DNA of 64,000 nt, taken from positions 1-64,000 of the forward strand of contig CAYJHQ010000013.1 in assembly GCA_964369775.1 (NCBI GenBank). Reading direction: 5' to 3'. Every line of letters starts with the position of its first letter. Within the stretch, counting starts at the first letter, position 1. The stretch comes from CAUPWF01 sp964369775. Lineage in GTDB: Bacteria > Bacillota > Clostridia > Lachnospirales > Lachnospiraceae. The notes beneath the pieces were generated by a model, which was given only the letters and a program-made list of their open reading frames with translations, searched no databases and was not told the origin of the DNA. The translations under genes were made by a program, and so were the position numbers. Positions 8,228-17,323 of the stretch are shown here, piece after piece.

Positions 8228-10135
8228 ATGAAATGGGTATATAAAACATGGGGAAAGGTTGTATTATTTTTATTACTGACAATCAGTATAGGAGTGCTAG
8301 GTGTATGTACGCTGGCATATATTGCACATTTTAATAGCCCCCTTAATGAAGGAGAAGGAAAGGAAGCGTATGTAGAAAGAAAGTTGGATGAGATCCAATA
8401 TCAGGATGTTGAGTGGTATTTTCAAGTAATATTCTCTACGTTAGAGGAAACAGAAAATAGTGAGATAAATTTCTTGCCAGAAGAATATGGGGTTCAATTC
8501 AAGGTCTGGTATGATGGAGAATTGGTTGAAGATACGTATACAGGAGAGGCGTATAAACACAAAGAAGAAAGAGTGCAGGAGCTATACTTATATGCAAATG
8601 AAGAAAGAGGAATAGTTACAGAAGCAAAAGTGGAACTGTATCTTTTAGAGAATACAAGTGAAAATAGTTATTTAAGCGATCACACATCATATATAGAAGA
8701 AGAGTATGAAAATTGGAACTTGTTACAAGAATATTGGATATATATCCAGGTGGGATTAGTCGTATCAGGTATAGTTACCTTGAGTCTAGTGGTGATTCTA
8801 ACGATAATTGCAGGAAAGAGAGCTGGAGAGAAGGGGATTTATCTCAATCAATTAGATCGAATTCCGTTTGACATATTAGTGGGGATATGGGTTATAGCAG
8901 CAACTTCTGGAATAGCAGGGATGAACTGGGTTTTTAACCGAGTGATAGGTGTATTAGGAGTTGTTATAGCAGCATTTCTTACAGGTATAATATATTTCAC
9001 ATTCTGTACTAGGGTCAAAGCTGGAAAGTGGTGGAAGAATACAGTTGTATTCATCGCGCTGAAATGGTGCAAAGATGTAGTAAAACAGCTATTCGTTTTA
9101 TCAAAAAGTAGGTATGTACGATTTAAAATGGTAAAGCAAGTAATAGTGACAAGTGTGATAGTTACCATTGTAGAACTGCTTTTGAGTTTAGTAGGTGGAA
9201 TCAACAATATATACCAAATATGGACATGGTTTTTGATTATAGTAGGCAATACCGTGTTAGGTGGTGGCGCAATTTTAATTTGCATATGGTTTCAAAAGTT
9301 AAAAGATGCTACTATGAAGATTGTAGATGAAGACATTCATCATCAAGTAGATACCAATTTGATGTTTGGGGAATTTAAAGAATTTGCAGAAGCTATTAAT
9401 CGAATAGGAAATGGGATGAATCATGCGATGGAAGAGAGGCTCAAAAGTGAGCGTCTAAAGACAGAGTTGATTACTAATGTATCACATGATATTAAAACCC
9501 CACTTACATCTATTATCAATTATGTTGATTTAATTAAAAAAGTGGAATGCGAGAATAAAGAGGTAGGAAAATATATCGAAGTTCTCGATAGGCAATCTCA
9601 AAAACTTAAGAGGTTGATTACAGATTTAGTAGATGCATCCAAGATTTCTTCCGGAAATGTAAAGATAGAACTAGCTAAATTAGATTTAGGTGTGATGGCA
9701 AAGCAATTAGAGGGAGAGTTCTTAGAGCGTTTACAAGAAGCAGATCTGGAACTGATTGTTACTTTTCCGGAAACGGCGACTTACGTATCAGCAGATGGAA
9801 GACAGTTGCAAAGGATATGTGATAACTTGATAAATAACATTTTAAAGTATTCGCTAAAAGGTACGAGAGTGTATGTGACGGTAGAAAATAACGGTGATAC
9901 AACACAGATTAGTTTTAAAAACACATCAAAAAATCAATTGAATATTCGTCCTGAGGAGCTAATGGAGCGATTTGTAAGAGGGGACGAGTCGAGGAATACA
10001 GAAGGAAATGGACTAGGCTTGTCTATAGCAGATAGTTTGGCAAAAGCACAAAATGCAAAGATGGATATAATTATAGATGGAGATTTATTTAAAGTAATTA
10101 TTTCTTTTGAACCGATATTCGTTGAGAAAATATAA
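8228..10135 (+). CDS. Membrane sensor histidine kinase (VanS-like)
   Basis: This is a 635-residue kinase. One membrane helix lies at about 10-32, then an extracytoplasmic domain of about 140 residues rich in Glu and Tyr, then five or six further helices between about 175 and 355. That is more membrane segments than a classic VanS. A HAMP-like linker follows, then the H-box SHDIKTPLTSIINYVDLI near residue 418, the N-box DNLINNILKYS and the G-box GNGLGLSIA. All catalytic motifs look intact. It is co-transcribed with the response regulator. The polytopic sensor part might respond to membrane-active compounds, but this is inference. Confidence 0.9.
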   Translation: MKWVYKTWGKVVLFLLLTISIGVLGVCTLAYIAHFNSPLNEGEGKEAYVERKLDEIQYQDVEWYFQVIFSTLEETENSEINFLPEEYGVQFKVWYDGELVEDTYTGEAYKHKEERVQELYLYANEERGIVTEAKVELYLLENTSENSYLSDHTSYIEEEYENWNLLQEYWIYIQVGLVVSGIVTLSLVVILTIIAGKRAGEKGIYLNQLDRIPFDILVGIWVIAATSGIAGMNWVFNRVIGVLGVVIAAFLTGIIYFTFCTRVKAGKWWKNTVVFIALKWCKDVVKQLFVLSKSRYVRFKMVKQVIVTSVIVTIVELLLSLVGGINNIYQIWTWFLIIVGNTVLGGGAILICIWFQKLKDATMKIVDEDIHHQVDTNLMFGEFKEFAEAINRIGNGMNHAMEERLKSERLKTELITNVSHDIKTPLTSIINYVDLIKKVECENKEVGKYIEVLDRQSQKLKRLITDLVDASKISSGNVKIELAKLDLGVMAKQLEGEFLERLQEADLELIVTFPETATYVSADGRQLQRICDNLINNILKYSLKGTRVYVTVENNGDTTQISFKNTSKNQLNIRPEELMERFVRGDESRNTEGNGLGLSIADSLAKAQNAKMDIIIDGDLFKVIISFEPIFVEKI

Positions 10136-10198
10136 GAATTATGTTAGTATCTTCTTAAACATAGTTGAGTCAGAGATGGTTAAAGTTTGAGGATGAAT

Positions 10199-13150
10199 AT
10201 GAAAAGTATAAAACGTAATTCAATAATGGTTAGAGTTGCAACTTTATTATTAATAGTAATTTTTGCACAAGCAGCTGTTTTTCTAGGAATGACTTTGTTT
10301 ACGAATATTGTTCCTGATGTAGAGCGCCTTACTACAGAGAGCTTTATACAGTCGGCGGAAGATAGAAAAAAATATATAGAGAGTATTATGGTTGACAGAT
10401 GGTCTAATGTGGAGTTGTTTGAGCAGGAGATTACGGAAAGCTATAATACTCTTTTGCGCGCAAATGAAGGGTTAGACGGGGAGCAAAAACAAGAATTTAT
10501 GGAAGCAAGCATGCCTGTTTTGATAGAAATGATAGAAAGTTCTGCAACAACAGGTGGCTTTATAATCCTAGATGATGCAACAGAGGATTCTGACGAGTAT
10601 ACAGCGATTCGTATACAGGTAAAAGATGAATCCAAGATGGTATCTAGTGAAAATACATTGCAGCTAGTAAATGGTGATAGTAGTCTTGCATGGGCACACC
10701 AAATGGAAATTACAAATTCTTGGAATGAAAAAATACAACTGGAAGATACCACGAATACATTTTTCAGTTCTACGCTAGAGTCGATTAATGAAACTGGTGC
10801 GCACAAAACTGAAGGGTATTGGATGGTGGTTCCAGATAGAGAAGACGAGGGGAGTGGCATTCTTGTATATGCCTACCCTTTGCTAGATCAAGATGGAAAG
10901 AGTATTGGGGTACTAGGTGCTGAGATACACCAAGATTATCTCTTTGAGCTTCTTCCTTATGGGGGATTTGGAGAAGAGAAAACAATAGCGTATATGTTAG
11001 CAACCATAGATATTAATGAGCAGACAAAAGAGGAGGTCATTGAACCTATACTAGTGCAAAAAGAGGTGCAAAGAACTGCATTTCCAGTTCGAGAACCTAT
11101 CGATGCAAGCGAGTGTGAACTTGCTGGTGTAGCGGGAACACAAGGATGTCTATACTCAGTGAATTCGCAGGGAAATGATTTAGTGACCTATACGAACAAG
11201 CTTCAACTATATGATACGACGCCGATTTACGGAAAGGACAATTTGTTTTTTGTAGCGGTGACGGGAGAGCGAAATATAACTCAATTTTCAGATGAGATTC
11301 GAGAAACATTAATTATAACGATAGTTACATCTATTCTAATCGGAATAGTAATGGCATTGATTGCAGGATATAGATTTGCAACACCTATTTCTCGTTTGAA
11401 CAACATGGTAAAAGCGAAAAAAAAGGAAACGAGCATTAAGCTAGAGAAAATTGGAATCAGTGAAATCGATGAGTTGTCTCAAGCAGTAGAAAAGTTAAGC
11501 GAGAGCATGATTGCGTCATCCCATAAGACGGATAAGATATTTGATATGCTCCAATTGGGAGTCGGATCCTTTGAGTATGTAGTGGGGGCTGAAATGGTGA
11601 CGATTTCTAGTTCTCTTCGAAGAATACTAAGAATTGAAGGAGAAGGAATTGGTGAATTTGAAGTATCTGAAGAACTATTTTTCAAACAGCTAGATGAGAT
11701 GATGAGAGAACTAGAAGAAGATATGGAAGAGACCTATAAAAGTCCTTTTGAAGAAGAAAAGTGGTATCAGATACAGGAACTGATTCAAGATAATTCGAGA
11801 CTAGGGATAGTAATGGATGTAACAAAAGAGGTCTATGAAAAGAGAGCTCTTAATTACGAGAGAGATTACGATATGTTGACAGGAATCTATAATCGTCTTG
11901 CGTTTAGGCGAAAAGCGAATGCGATATTTATGAAAGGAAATTTAAATAACGCAGCATTTATTATGTTTGATTTAGATAACTTGAAATATGTAAACGATAC
12001 CTTTGGTCACGATATGGGGGATGTATACATTAAGACTGCGGCATCTATTATACAGGAGACATTTGATAACAATGCTGTGGTCGGCAGGATGTCTGGTGAT
12101 GAGTTTTATGTTTTTATGCATCATTTCGAAGAAAAAGAAGATATTCAAAAATACACAGATAAACTCTACAAGACATTGGAAGAAAGACCGATAGTATTAT
12201 CTGATGAATCAGAATTTCGGATCAGGATGTCAGGTGGAATTGCTTGGTATGGAATAGACTCTACAAATCTTGATGAGTTGATTAAGTTCTCTGATTTTGC
12301 GATGTACACAGGGAAGCATACTTTGAAAGGCGAATTGAGACAGTTTAGTAGATCGGTCTATCAAGCAGAGTCATTTATGTTAAGTGGAAAGGAAGAGTTA
12401 AATAGAGTACTTGATAATGAATTTATAGATTTTGTATTTCAACCCATTGTAAGTGCGAGAACAGGAGAGATTTACGCGTATGAGGCTCTGATGCGACCAG
12501 ATAGTAAGACTTTGGATAATCCTTTAAAATTACTGCAGATAGCAACTGCGCAATCAAAGCTTTGGAAAATAGAAAAGATTACGTTCTTTAAGTCGATTTC
12601 CTTATTTGAAAAACACAAAGAGTTATTTGGAAAAGCTAAGTTATTTATCAACTCCGTTCCAAACCAAACACTTAAAGAAGAGGAGTTTGAAGAGTTAGAG
12701 TTGCTTTATAAAGAACGGTTAAAAGATGTTGTAGTTGAAATTATTGAAAGTGAACAGCTTGAAGAAGAGAAGTATCAATACAAGTTAGAAAAGATATCTT
12801 CATGGGGATCAATGATTGCACTAGATGATTATGGATCTGGTTATAACAGTGATTTAGGATTATTAAAGATTAGTCCTGATATAGTTAAGATTGATCGTTC
12901 ACTTCTAACGAATATCCATGTTGATGTAGCGAGGCAGTCGATAGTGTCAAAGATTATGGCATTTTGTAAACAGCAAGGGATATTGATATTAGCAGAAGGC
13001 GTGGAGACAAAGCAAGAGATGGAGTATCTGCTGAAAGTAGATGTGGATTTACTACAAGGATATTATATATCAAAGCCTAAGCCACTGCCAGACTTTGACT
13101 CAACTATAATAGCAGGTGAGATTTCAAGAGTACGAGAAAATAGGCATTAA
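10199..13150 (+). CDS. Membrane GGDEF-EAL protein (cyclic-di-GMP turnover)
   Basis: This is a 983-residue protein with a membrane helix near residues 10-35, a large extracytoplasmic CACHE-like sensor (to about 370), a second helix near 375-395, a HAMP-like segment, a PAS-like stretch, GGDEF and EAL domains. The GGDEF signature is SGDEF (in GRMSGDEFYVF). The EAL domain keeps EALMRP, FINSVPNQ, DDYGSGY, KIDRSLL and AEGVET, so phosphodiesterase activity is likely. ATG 10199 was preferred over TTG 10187 and ATG 10193 because GAGG at 10189-10192 is correctly spaced. It ends in a perfect terminator. A link with the type IV pili of this window is plausible, since c-di-GMP controls clostridial pili. 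Confidence 0.9.
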   Translation: MKSIKRNSIMVRVATLLLIVIFAQAAVFLGMTLFTNIVPDVERLTTESFIQSAEDRKKYIESIMVDRWSNVELFEQEITESYNTLLRANEGLDGEQKQEFMEASMPVLIEMIESSATTGGFIILDDATEDSDEYTAIRIQVKDESKMVSSENTLQLVNGDSSLAWAHQMEITNSWNEKIQLEDTTNTFFSSTLESINETGAHKTEGYWMVVPDREDEGSGILVYAYPLLDQDGKSIGVLGAEIHQDYLFELLPYGGFGEEKTIAYMLATIDINEQTKEEVIEPILVQKEVQRTAFPVREPIDASECELAGVAGTQGCLYSVNSQGNDLVTYTNKLQLYDTTPIYGKDNLFFVAVTGERNITQFSDEIRETLIITIVTSILIGIVMALIAGYRFATPISRLNNMVKAKKKETSIKLEKIGISEIDELSQAVEKLSESMIASSHKTDKIFDMLQLGVGSFEYVVGAEMVTISSSLRRILRIEGEGIGEFEVSEELFFKQLDEMMRELEEDMEETYKSPFEEEKWYQIQELIQDNSRLGIVMDVTKEVYEKRALNYERDYDMLTGIYNRLAFRRKANAIFMKGNLNNAAFIMFDLDNLKYVNDTFGHDMGDVYIKTAASIIQETFDNNAVVGRMSGDEFYVFMHHFEEKEDIQKYTDKLYKTLEERPIVLSDESEFRIRMSGGIAWYGIDSTNLDELIKFSDFAMYTGKHTLKGELRQFSRSVYQAESFMLSGKEELNRVLDNEFIDFVFQPIVSARTGEIYAYEALMRPDSKTLDNPLKLLQIATAQSKLWKIEKITFFKSISLFEKHKELFGKAKLFINSVPNQTLKEEEFEELELLYKERLKDVVVEIIESEQLEEEKYQYKLEKISSWGSMIALDDYGSGYNSDLGLLKISPDIVKIDRSLLTNIHVDVARQSIVSKIMAFCKQQGILILAEGVETKQEMEYLLKVDVDLLQGYYISKPKPLPDFDSTIIAGEISRVRENRH

Positions 13151-13180
13151 AAAAGGCGTTAATTCGCCTTTTTTAATGCC
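13143..13180. terminator. Bidirectional terminator between the GGDEF-EAL and antiporter genes
   Basis: A perfect 16-bp stem (13143-13158 with 13165-13180) closes a TTAATT loop, with A6 and T6 runs inside the arms. Both convergent genes end inside the hairpin, so it serves both strands. Confidence 0.85.
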
Positions 13181-14175
13181 TTACTATATTTATCGATGAG
13201 AAAACTACCAACAGGAGCAGTGATTAATATTGAGAGGACGGCAATAGTCAACGCTAGATTTCCTATAGATAAGCCGACAACAAGCGGGATTCCACCGATT
13301 GCTGCTTGAACAGTTGCTTTAGGAATGTAAGAGAAGGCTACAAAGGTCCTTTCTTTTTTATTGAGAGGTGTTCCAAGGAGGGAAAATAGAACGCCAAGGA
13401 TTCGAAATAAGAGGGTAGCTACAATTAATGTAAGGGCTAACACACCAGCATTTCGAATATAGGAAGGATTAACTTGAGCACCTACTAAGACAAATAGAAT
13501 AGGTTCAGCAGCTACCCATAGTTTGCTGTACTTAGAAGATAGTCTAGTAGAGAGCTTTGGNNNNNNNNNNNNNNNNNNNNNNNNNNNNNNNNNNNNNNNN
13601 NNNNNNNNNNNNNNNNNNNNNNNNNNNNNNNNNNNNNNNNNNNNNNNNNNNNNNNNNNNNAGTCCGAGAGTGATAGTGAATAAAATAATGACAAAGACAT
13701 CATCTACTGAGGCACTGGCCATAATCATGTGAGGGATAGCTTTATCAGTACCTCGTTTCTCTTCAATCAAATTTAACATTTTCGGGACGATTACTGCAGG
13801 CGAGACCGCAGCTAAAATAGTACCTATTAACAGTGCTTCCAAATGAGAAATGCCAAAGAGAGGTGGCGCTAATACCATAACACATGTAATCTCAAAACAA
13901 GCAGGGAGAAAGCACATCAAAATAGCAGGGCGTCCTACGCTTTTAAGTTGTTGGAGGTCTAAGTTTAGTCCAGCTCTCGTCAAGATGATGATTAAAGCGA
14001 TTTGGCGAAGTTCTGTAGAAATATTTAAAATAGACTGGTCTAAAAGATTTAGACCATAGGGGCCTAGTAGGATTCCGACCAACAACATTCCCAATAGATG
14101 GGGCAATTTTATTAGTTTTAATATTTTTCCAGATAGAATAGCACATAAAAAAATAAGAGCAAGTGATAAAAGCAT
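13159..14175 (-). CDS. Cation:proton antiporter (CPA2/KefB-like), interrupted by an assembly gap
   Basis: A polytopic membrane protein with the features of Na+/H+ or K+/H+ exchangers of the CPA2 type: LPHLLGMLLVGILLGPYGL at the N-terminus, ILTRAGLNLDLQQL, a central ASASVDDVFVIILFTITLG with the conserved Asp pair, and the C-terminal LFVLVGAQVNPSYI. No cytosolic RCK/TrkA-N domain follows. A run of 100 N (13561-13660) removes part of the middle. Homologues are about 390 residues, so more than the 34 masked codons is probably missing. Whether the gene is intact cannot be said, though the flanks read as one protein. AAGGAGATACCAT precedes the ATG. Confidence 0.8.
   Translation of the reverse strand: MLLSLALIFLCAILSGKILKLIKLPHLLGMLLVGILLGPYGLNLLDQSILNISTELRQIALIIILTRAGLNLDLQQLKSVGRPAILMCFLPACFEITCVMVLAPPLFGISHLEALLIGTILAAVSPAVIVPKMLNLIEEKRGTDKAIPHMIMASASVDDVFVIILFTITLGXXXXXXXXXXXXXXXXXXXXXXXXXXXXXXXXXXPKLSTRLSSKYSKLWVAAEPILFVLVGAQVNPSYIRNAGVLALTLIVATLLFRILGVLFSLLGTPLNKKERTFVAFSYIPKATVQAAIGGIPLVVGLSIGNLALTIAVLSILITAPVGSFLIDKYSKALKKAN
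13561..13660. other. Assembly gap (100 N)
   Basis: Exactly 100 undetermined bases inside the antiporter gene. The round number indicates a placeholder of unknown true size. Confidence 0.95.
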
Positions 14176-14220
14176 ATGGTATCTCCTTAATATGAAATTT
14201 ATTCCTCAATAATGTATTTA

Positions 14221-14249
14221 AGTATACGTGATACGAAAAAAAGAGTCAA
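14221..14249 (-). promoter_or_regulatory. Promoter of the antiporter gene
   Basis: Minus strand: TTGACT (14244-14249), 17-base spacer, TATACT (14221-14226), about 45 bases upstream of the ATG at 14175. Near-consensus sigma-A promoter. Confidence 0.65.
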
Positions 14250-14276
14250 ATATGCAGTGATATAAGTGTTTTATCA

Positions 14277-14305
14277 TTGAAATCTACTATTTTTTGTCAT
14301 AGAAT
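14277..14305 (+). promoter_or_regulatory. Promoter of the yaaO-holB-rsmI operon
   Basis: TTGAAA (14277-14282), 17-base spacer, TAGAAT (14300-14305), 43 bases upstream of the yaaO-like ATG. Confidence 0.65.
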
Positions 14306-14348
14306 GGATAAGTATAGTTCGAGGTGAGAAAAAGAGGAGTAAGAGTGA

Positions 14349-15671
14349 ATGGATAGTTTAGTAAAGCGGTTGGAAGTATATCGAGATTCGGATTATTATG
14401 GCTTCCATATGCCCGGGCATAAAAGAAATACAGAGTTATTTGGAGAAGCGTTACCGTATGGACTAGATATTACGGAAATTGACGGATTTGATGACCTTCA
14501 TCATAGCGAAGGCTATCTTTTAGAAGCACAAAATTTTGCGGCGCAAGTGTTTGGGGCAGAGGAGACACATTTTTTAATCAATGGAAGTACAGTGGGGATT
14601 CTTTCTGCGATTCACGGATGTACGAAGCGAGAAGATAAGGTGATAGTTGCGAGAAACAGTCATAAAGCTGTCTATAATGGTGTTTTTTTAAACGGATTAA
14701 AACCGGTTTATGTATATCCAAAAATTGAAGAAGAGTTTTTGATTCAAGGTGAAATTACAGCAGTACAAATCGAAGAGATACTGCAAAGAGAAGATGGAAT
14801 TAAAGCGATACTGATTACATCGCCTACATACGACGGAGTAGTATCAGATGTAGAAGGGATTGCTGATGTGGCGCATAAGTATAAAATCCCACTGATTGTG
14901 GATGAAGCTCATGGAGCGCACTTTGGTTTTGATAAACATTTCCCACAAAATTCTAATGCTCAAGGTGCGGATGTAGTGATTCACAGTCTTCACAAGACAC
15001 TACCGTCGCTGACACAGACGGCACTCCTCCACATAAATGGAACAATTGTAGATCGAAATAGAATAAAAGAATATCTAAAAATCTATCAATCGAGCAGTCC
15101 ATCTTATATTTTATTGGCATCCATTGATAAATGTGTTCGTTTAGTTGATGCTAAAAAAGAGGAGCTGTTTTTAAATTACACTAAGTTATTGAAGCAGGTG
15201 AGAGAGGAATTAAAGTCACTTTGTAATCTTAAACTAGTTGAAATAAGGGGAATGGATATCTCGAAAATAGTAATTTTTACAAAAGGCACCAGTATTTCTT
15301 CGAAAGAATTGTATAATAGATTATTAAAAGAATACCATATTCAAATGGAAATGGTAGGACCTAATTATGTATTGGGAATTACTAGCATAGGAGATTACGA
15401 AAAAGGATTTGAAAGGCTCCTTGAAGCATTGTTTGAAATTGATCAAAAAATAAGTGAAATAACTAGTAATTGCAACCCTATGAGTGATATAATGTTAAGG
15501 CAGTTGCCGATTCCTAGAATGGCACAAAATGAAAATGAGCGAGCAGGAAAATTTTATTACCTCTATCCTCCGGGGATTCCATTTGTGACACCAGATGAGG
15601 TGTTGACAGATGAAATAAAAGAGTGCATCAAGAAGTATGAAGAGAATGGATTTGAAGTTCGCATAGGGTGA
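14349..15671 (+). CDS. yaaO: Orn/Lys/Arg decarboxylase family PLP enzyme (YaaO-like)
   Basis: This is a 440-residue fold-type I PLP enzyme of the Gram-positive short decarboxylase family. The N-terminus carries the family's FHMPGHKR motif, the cofactor region has DEAHGAHFGF, and the Schiff-base lysine is about residue 216 in HSLHKTLPS. The C-terminal part has the LYPPGIPF motif. It lacks the N-terminal receiver-like wing of the enterobacterial enzymes. The likely reaction is decarboxylation of lysine, ornithine or arginine to a polyamine precursor; which amino acid cannot be read from the sequence. It heads the conserved yaaO-holB-yaaT-rsmI gene string, 3 bases before the kinase gene. Confidence 0.9.
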   Translation: MDSLVKRLEVYRDSDYYGFHMPGHKRNTELFGEALPYGLDITEIDGFDDLHHSEGYLLEAQNFAAQVFGAEETHFLINGSTVGILSAIHGCTKREDKVIVARNSHKAVYNGVFLNGLKPVYVYPKIEEEFLIQGEITAVQIEEILQREDGIKAILITSPTYDGVVSDVEGIADVAHKYKIPLIVDEAHGAHFGFDKHFPQNSNAQGADVVIHSLHKTLPSLTQTALLHINGTIVDRNRIKEYLKIYQSSSPSYILLASIDKCVRLVDAKKEELFLNYTKLLKQVREELKSLCNLKLVEIRGMDISKIVIFTKGTSISSKELYNRLLKEYHIQMEMVGPNYVLGITSIGDYEKGFERLLEALFEIDQKISEITSNCNPMSDIMLRQLPIPRMAQNENERAGKFYYLYPPGIPFVTPDEVLTDEIKECIKKYEENGFEVRIG

Positions 15672-15674
15672 AGC

Positions 15675-16259
15675 ATGGGTAAAATATTTTATATAATGGG
15701 GAAGAGTTCCTCGGGAAAAGATACACTTTTTAAACAGATTAAAGAAACGCTTCCAGAGTTAAAGACTGTGGTTCCATATACTACACGTCCGATTCGAGAA
15801 GGAGAGAGCGTGGGAGTAGAGTACCATTTTGTAAATGATGTAGAATGTGAGAACATTGTGAAGTCAGGTAGAATGATAGAACTAAGAGCATATGATACAA
15901 TACATGGAATATGGAAATATTTTACAGCTGATGACGGACAGATTGAGTTAGAAAAGAATTCTTATATCTGTATCGGTACACTGGAATCATTTGCACAGAT
16001 GAGGAAGTATTATGGTGATAAAAAAGTTATCCCTATCTATATAGAGGTGGAAGATGGAGAACGTTTATTAAGAGCGATATCGAGAGAAAAAGAAGAAAAA
16101 GCGCCGAGGTATGAAGAGTTATGCCGAAGATTTTTGGCAGACAGTAAAGACTTTTCGGAAGAGAATTTGGGAAATGCCGGTGTGAAAATGCGGTTTTTGA
16201 ACCGTTCGCTAGAACAGGTGCTAAGAGAAATTCTACTATATATTCAAGGTGAATTATGA
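15675..16259 (+). CDS. Guanylate-kinase-like nucleoside monophosphate kinase
   Basis: This is a 194-residue P-loop kinase. Walker A is GKSSSGKDT near residues 9-17. The GMP-binding region is recognisable as TVVPYTTRPIREGES, with a VGVEYHF segment typical of Gmk. The ATP-binding Arg pattern (ISREKEEKAPRYEELCRRF) is also present. In Bacillus this position of the operon, between yaaO and holB, is held by tmk (thymidylate kinase); here a Gmk-like protein occupies it. It is shorter and more divergent than housekeeping Gmk (about 205 residues), so GMP specificity is uncertain and it may be a paralog. Confidence 0.7.
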   Translation: MGKIFYIMGKSSSGKDTLFKQIKETLPELKTVVPYTTRPIREGESVGVEYHFVNDVECENIVKSGRMIELRAYDTIHGIWKYFTADDGQIELEKNSYICIGTLESFAQMRKYYGDKKVIPIYIEVEDGERLLRAISREKEEKAPRYEELCRRFLADSKDFSEENLGNAGVKMRFLNRSLEQVLREILLYIQGEL

Positions 16260-16330
16260 TATAATAAAACACAAAGAAAAAACAAATAGAAGAAATATAA
16301 CTAGAGACTGGCACAGAAGAGGTGTATAAA

Positions 16331-17320
16331 ATGAACACATTTAAAGATATAGTCGGGCATAAAGACGTTATATCATATATTGAACATGCTACGGATATGG
16401 GGAAGGTATCACACGCATATATCATCAGTGGCGAAAAGGGTGCAGGCAAGAAGATGTTGGCGGATGTATTTGCAAGAAAACTGCTCTGCGACAGCAGTGA
16501 GAGTGAACCTTGCAACCAATGCAAGTCTTGTATCCAATCAGAAAGTAATAATAATCCAGACATCATCTACGTAAGCCATGAAAAGCCTAGCTCAATAGGG
16601 GTTGAGGATATTCGTGGTCAAGTGAATAAAGATGTATATATCAAGCCTTATGCAGGGAAATACAAAGTATATATTATACCAGAAGCAGAGAAACTGACAG
16701 AACAGGCACAAAATGCAATACTAAAGACAATAGAAGAGCCACCCGAGTATGTGGTTATTTTGCTACTCACTGAAAATGCTGGGGCGTTACTTGCTACAAT
16801 TCAATCTCGTTGCATTATGTTAAAATTACGCAATATAAAAGATGAATTAGTGAAGAATTATCTTATGGAAAATATTGAGATTCCAGATTATGAGGCTAGT
16901 CTATGTGCAGCATTTGCACAAGGAAATATTGGAAAAGCAGTTATACTAGCGACATCTGAGCACTTCAAGGAGATTAAAGACGAAGCGATGTGGCTGTTGC
17001 GATACATTAACAAGATGGAAGTGGATGAGTTGATTGAGTGCGTAAGACGTATATCTGCGTATAAGATAGATATCAATGATTTCTTAGACATTTTGACAGT
17101 ATGGTATAGAGATGTGCTAGTATATAAAGCAACTCGAAACATGGAGAAGCTGATTTTTAAAGAGCATTTAGAAGAGGTAGAAGAACGAGCGACGAAGAGT
17201 TCGTATAGAGGAATAGAGATTATTATAGAGAGTATAGAAAAAGCGAAAACTCGCTTAAAAGCCAATGTTAATTTTGAATTAACAATGGAGTTAATGCTTC
17301 TCTCAATTAAGGAGAATTAA
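16331..17320 (+). CDS. holB: DNA polymerase III delta-prime subunit
   Basis: This is a 329-residue AAA+ clamp-loader subunit. Residues near 30-45 have a Walker A variant SGEKGAGKKM, followed by the four-cysteine zinc module (CDSSESEPCNQCKSC). The DEAD-like Walker B region is EAEKLTEQAQNAILKTIEEP and the sensor 1/SRC motif reads TIQSRC. The start was taken at ATG 16331, with GAGGTG upstream, rather than GTG 16322. Delta-prime links the delta subunit and the tau/gamma ATPases during sliding-clamp loading. It sits in the conserved holB-yaaT context. Confidence 0.93.
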   Translation: MNTFKDIVGHKDVISYIEHATDMGKVSHAYIISGEKGAGKKMLADVFARKLLCDSSESEPCNQCKSCIQSESNNNPDIIYVSHEKPSSIGVEDIRGQVNKDVYIKPYAGKYKVYIIPEAEKLTEQAQNAILKTIEEPPEYVVILLLTENAGALLATIQSRCIMLKLRNIKDELVKNYLMENIEIPDYEASLCAAFAQGNIGKAVILATSEHFKEIKDEAMWLLRYINKMEVDELIECVRRISAYKIDINDFLDILTVWYRDVLVYKATRNMEKLIFKEHLEEVEERATKSSYRGIEIIIESIEKAKTRLKANVNFELTMELMLLSIKEN

Positions 17321-17323
17321 AAA

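Noticed and set aside
8848..9285. 145-codon minus-strand frame
   Set aside because: Opposite strand of the sensor kinase membrane helices.
16033..16566. 177-codon minus-strand frame across the kinase-holB junction
   Set aside because: Shadow of two well-supported plus-strand genes; hydrophobic by chance of the opposite strand.
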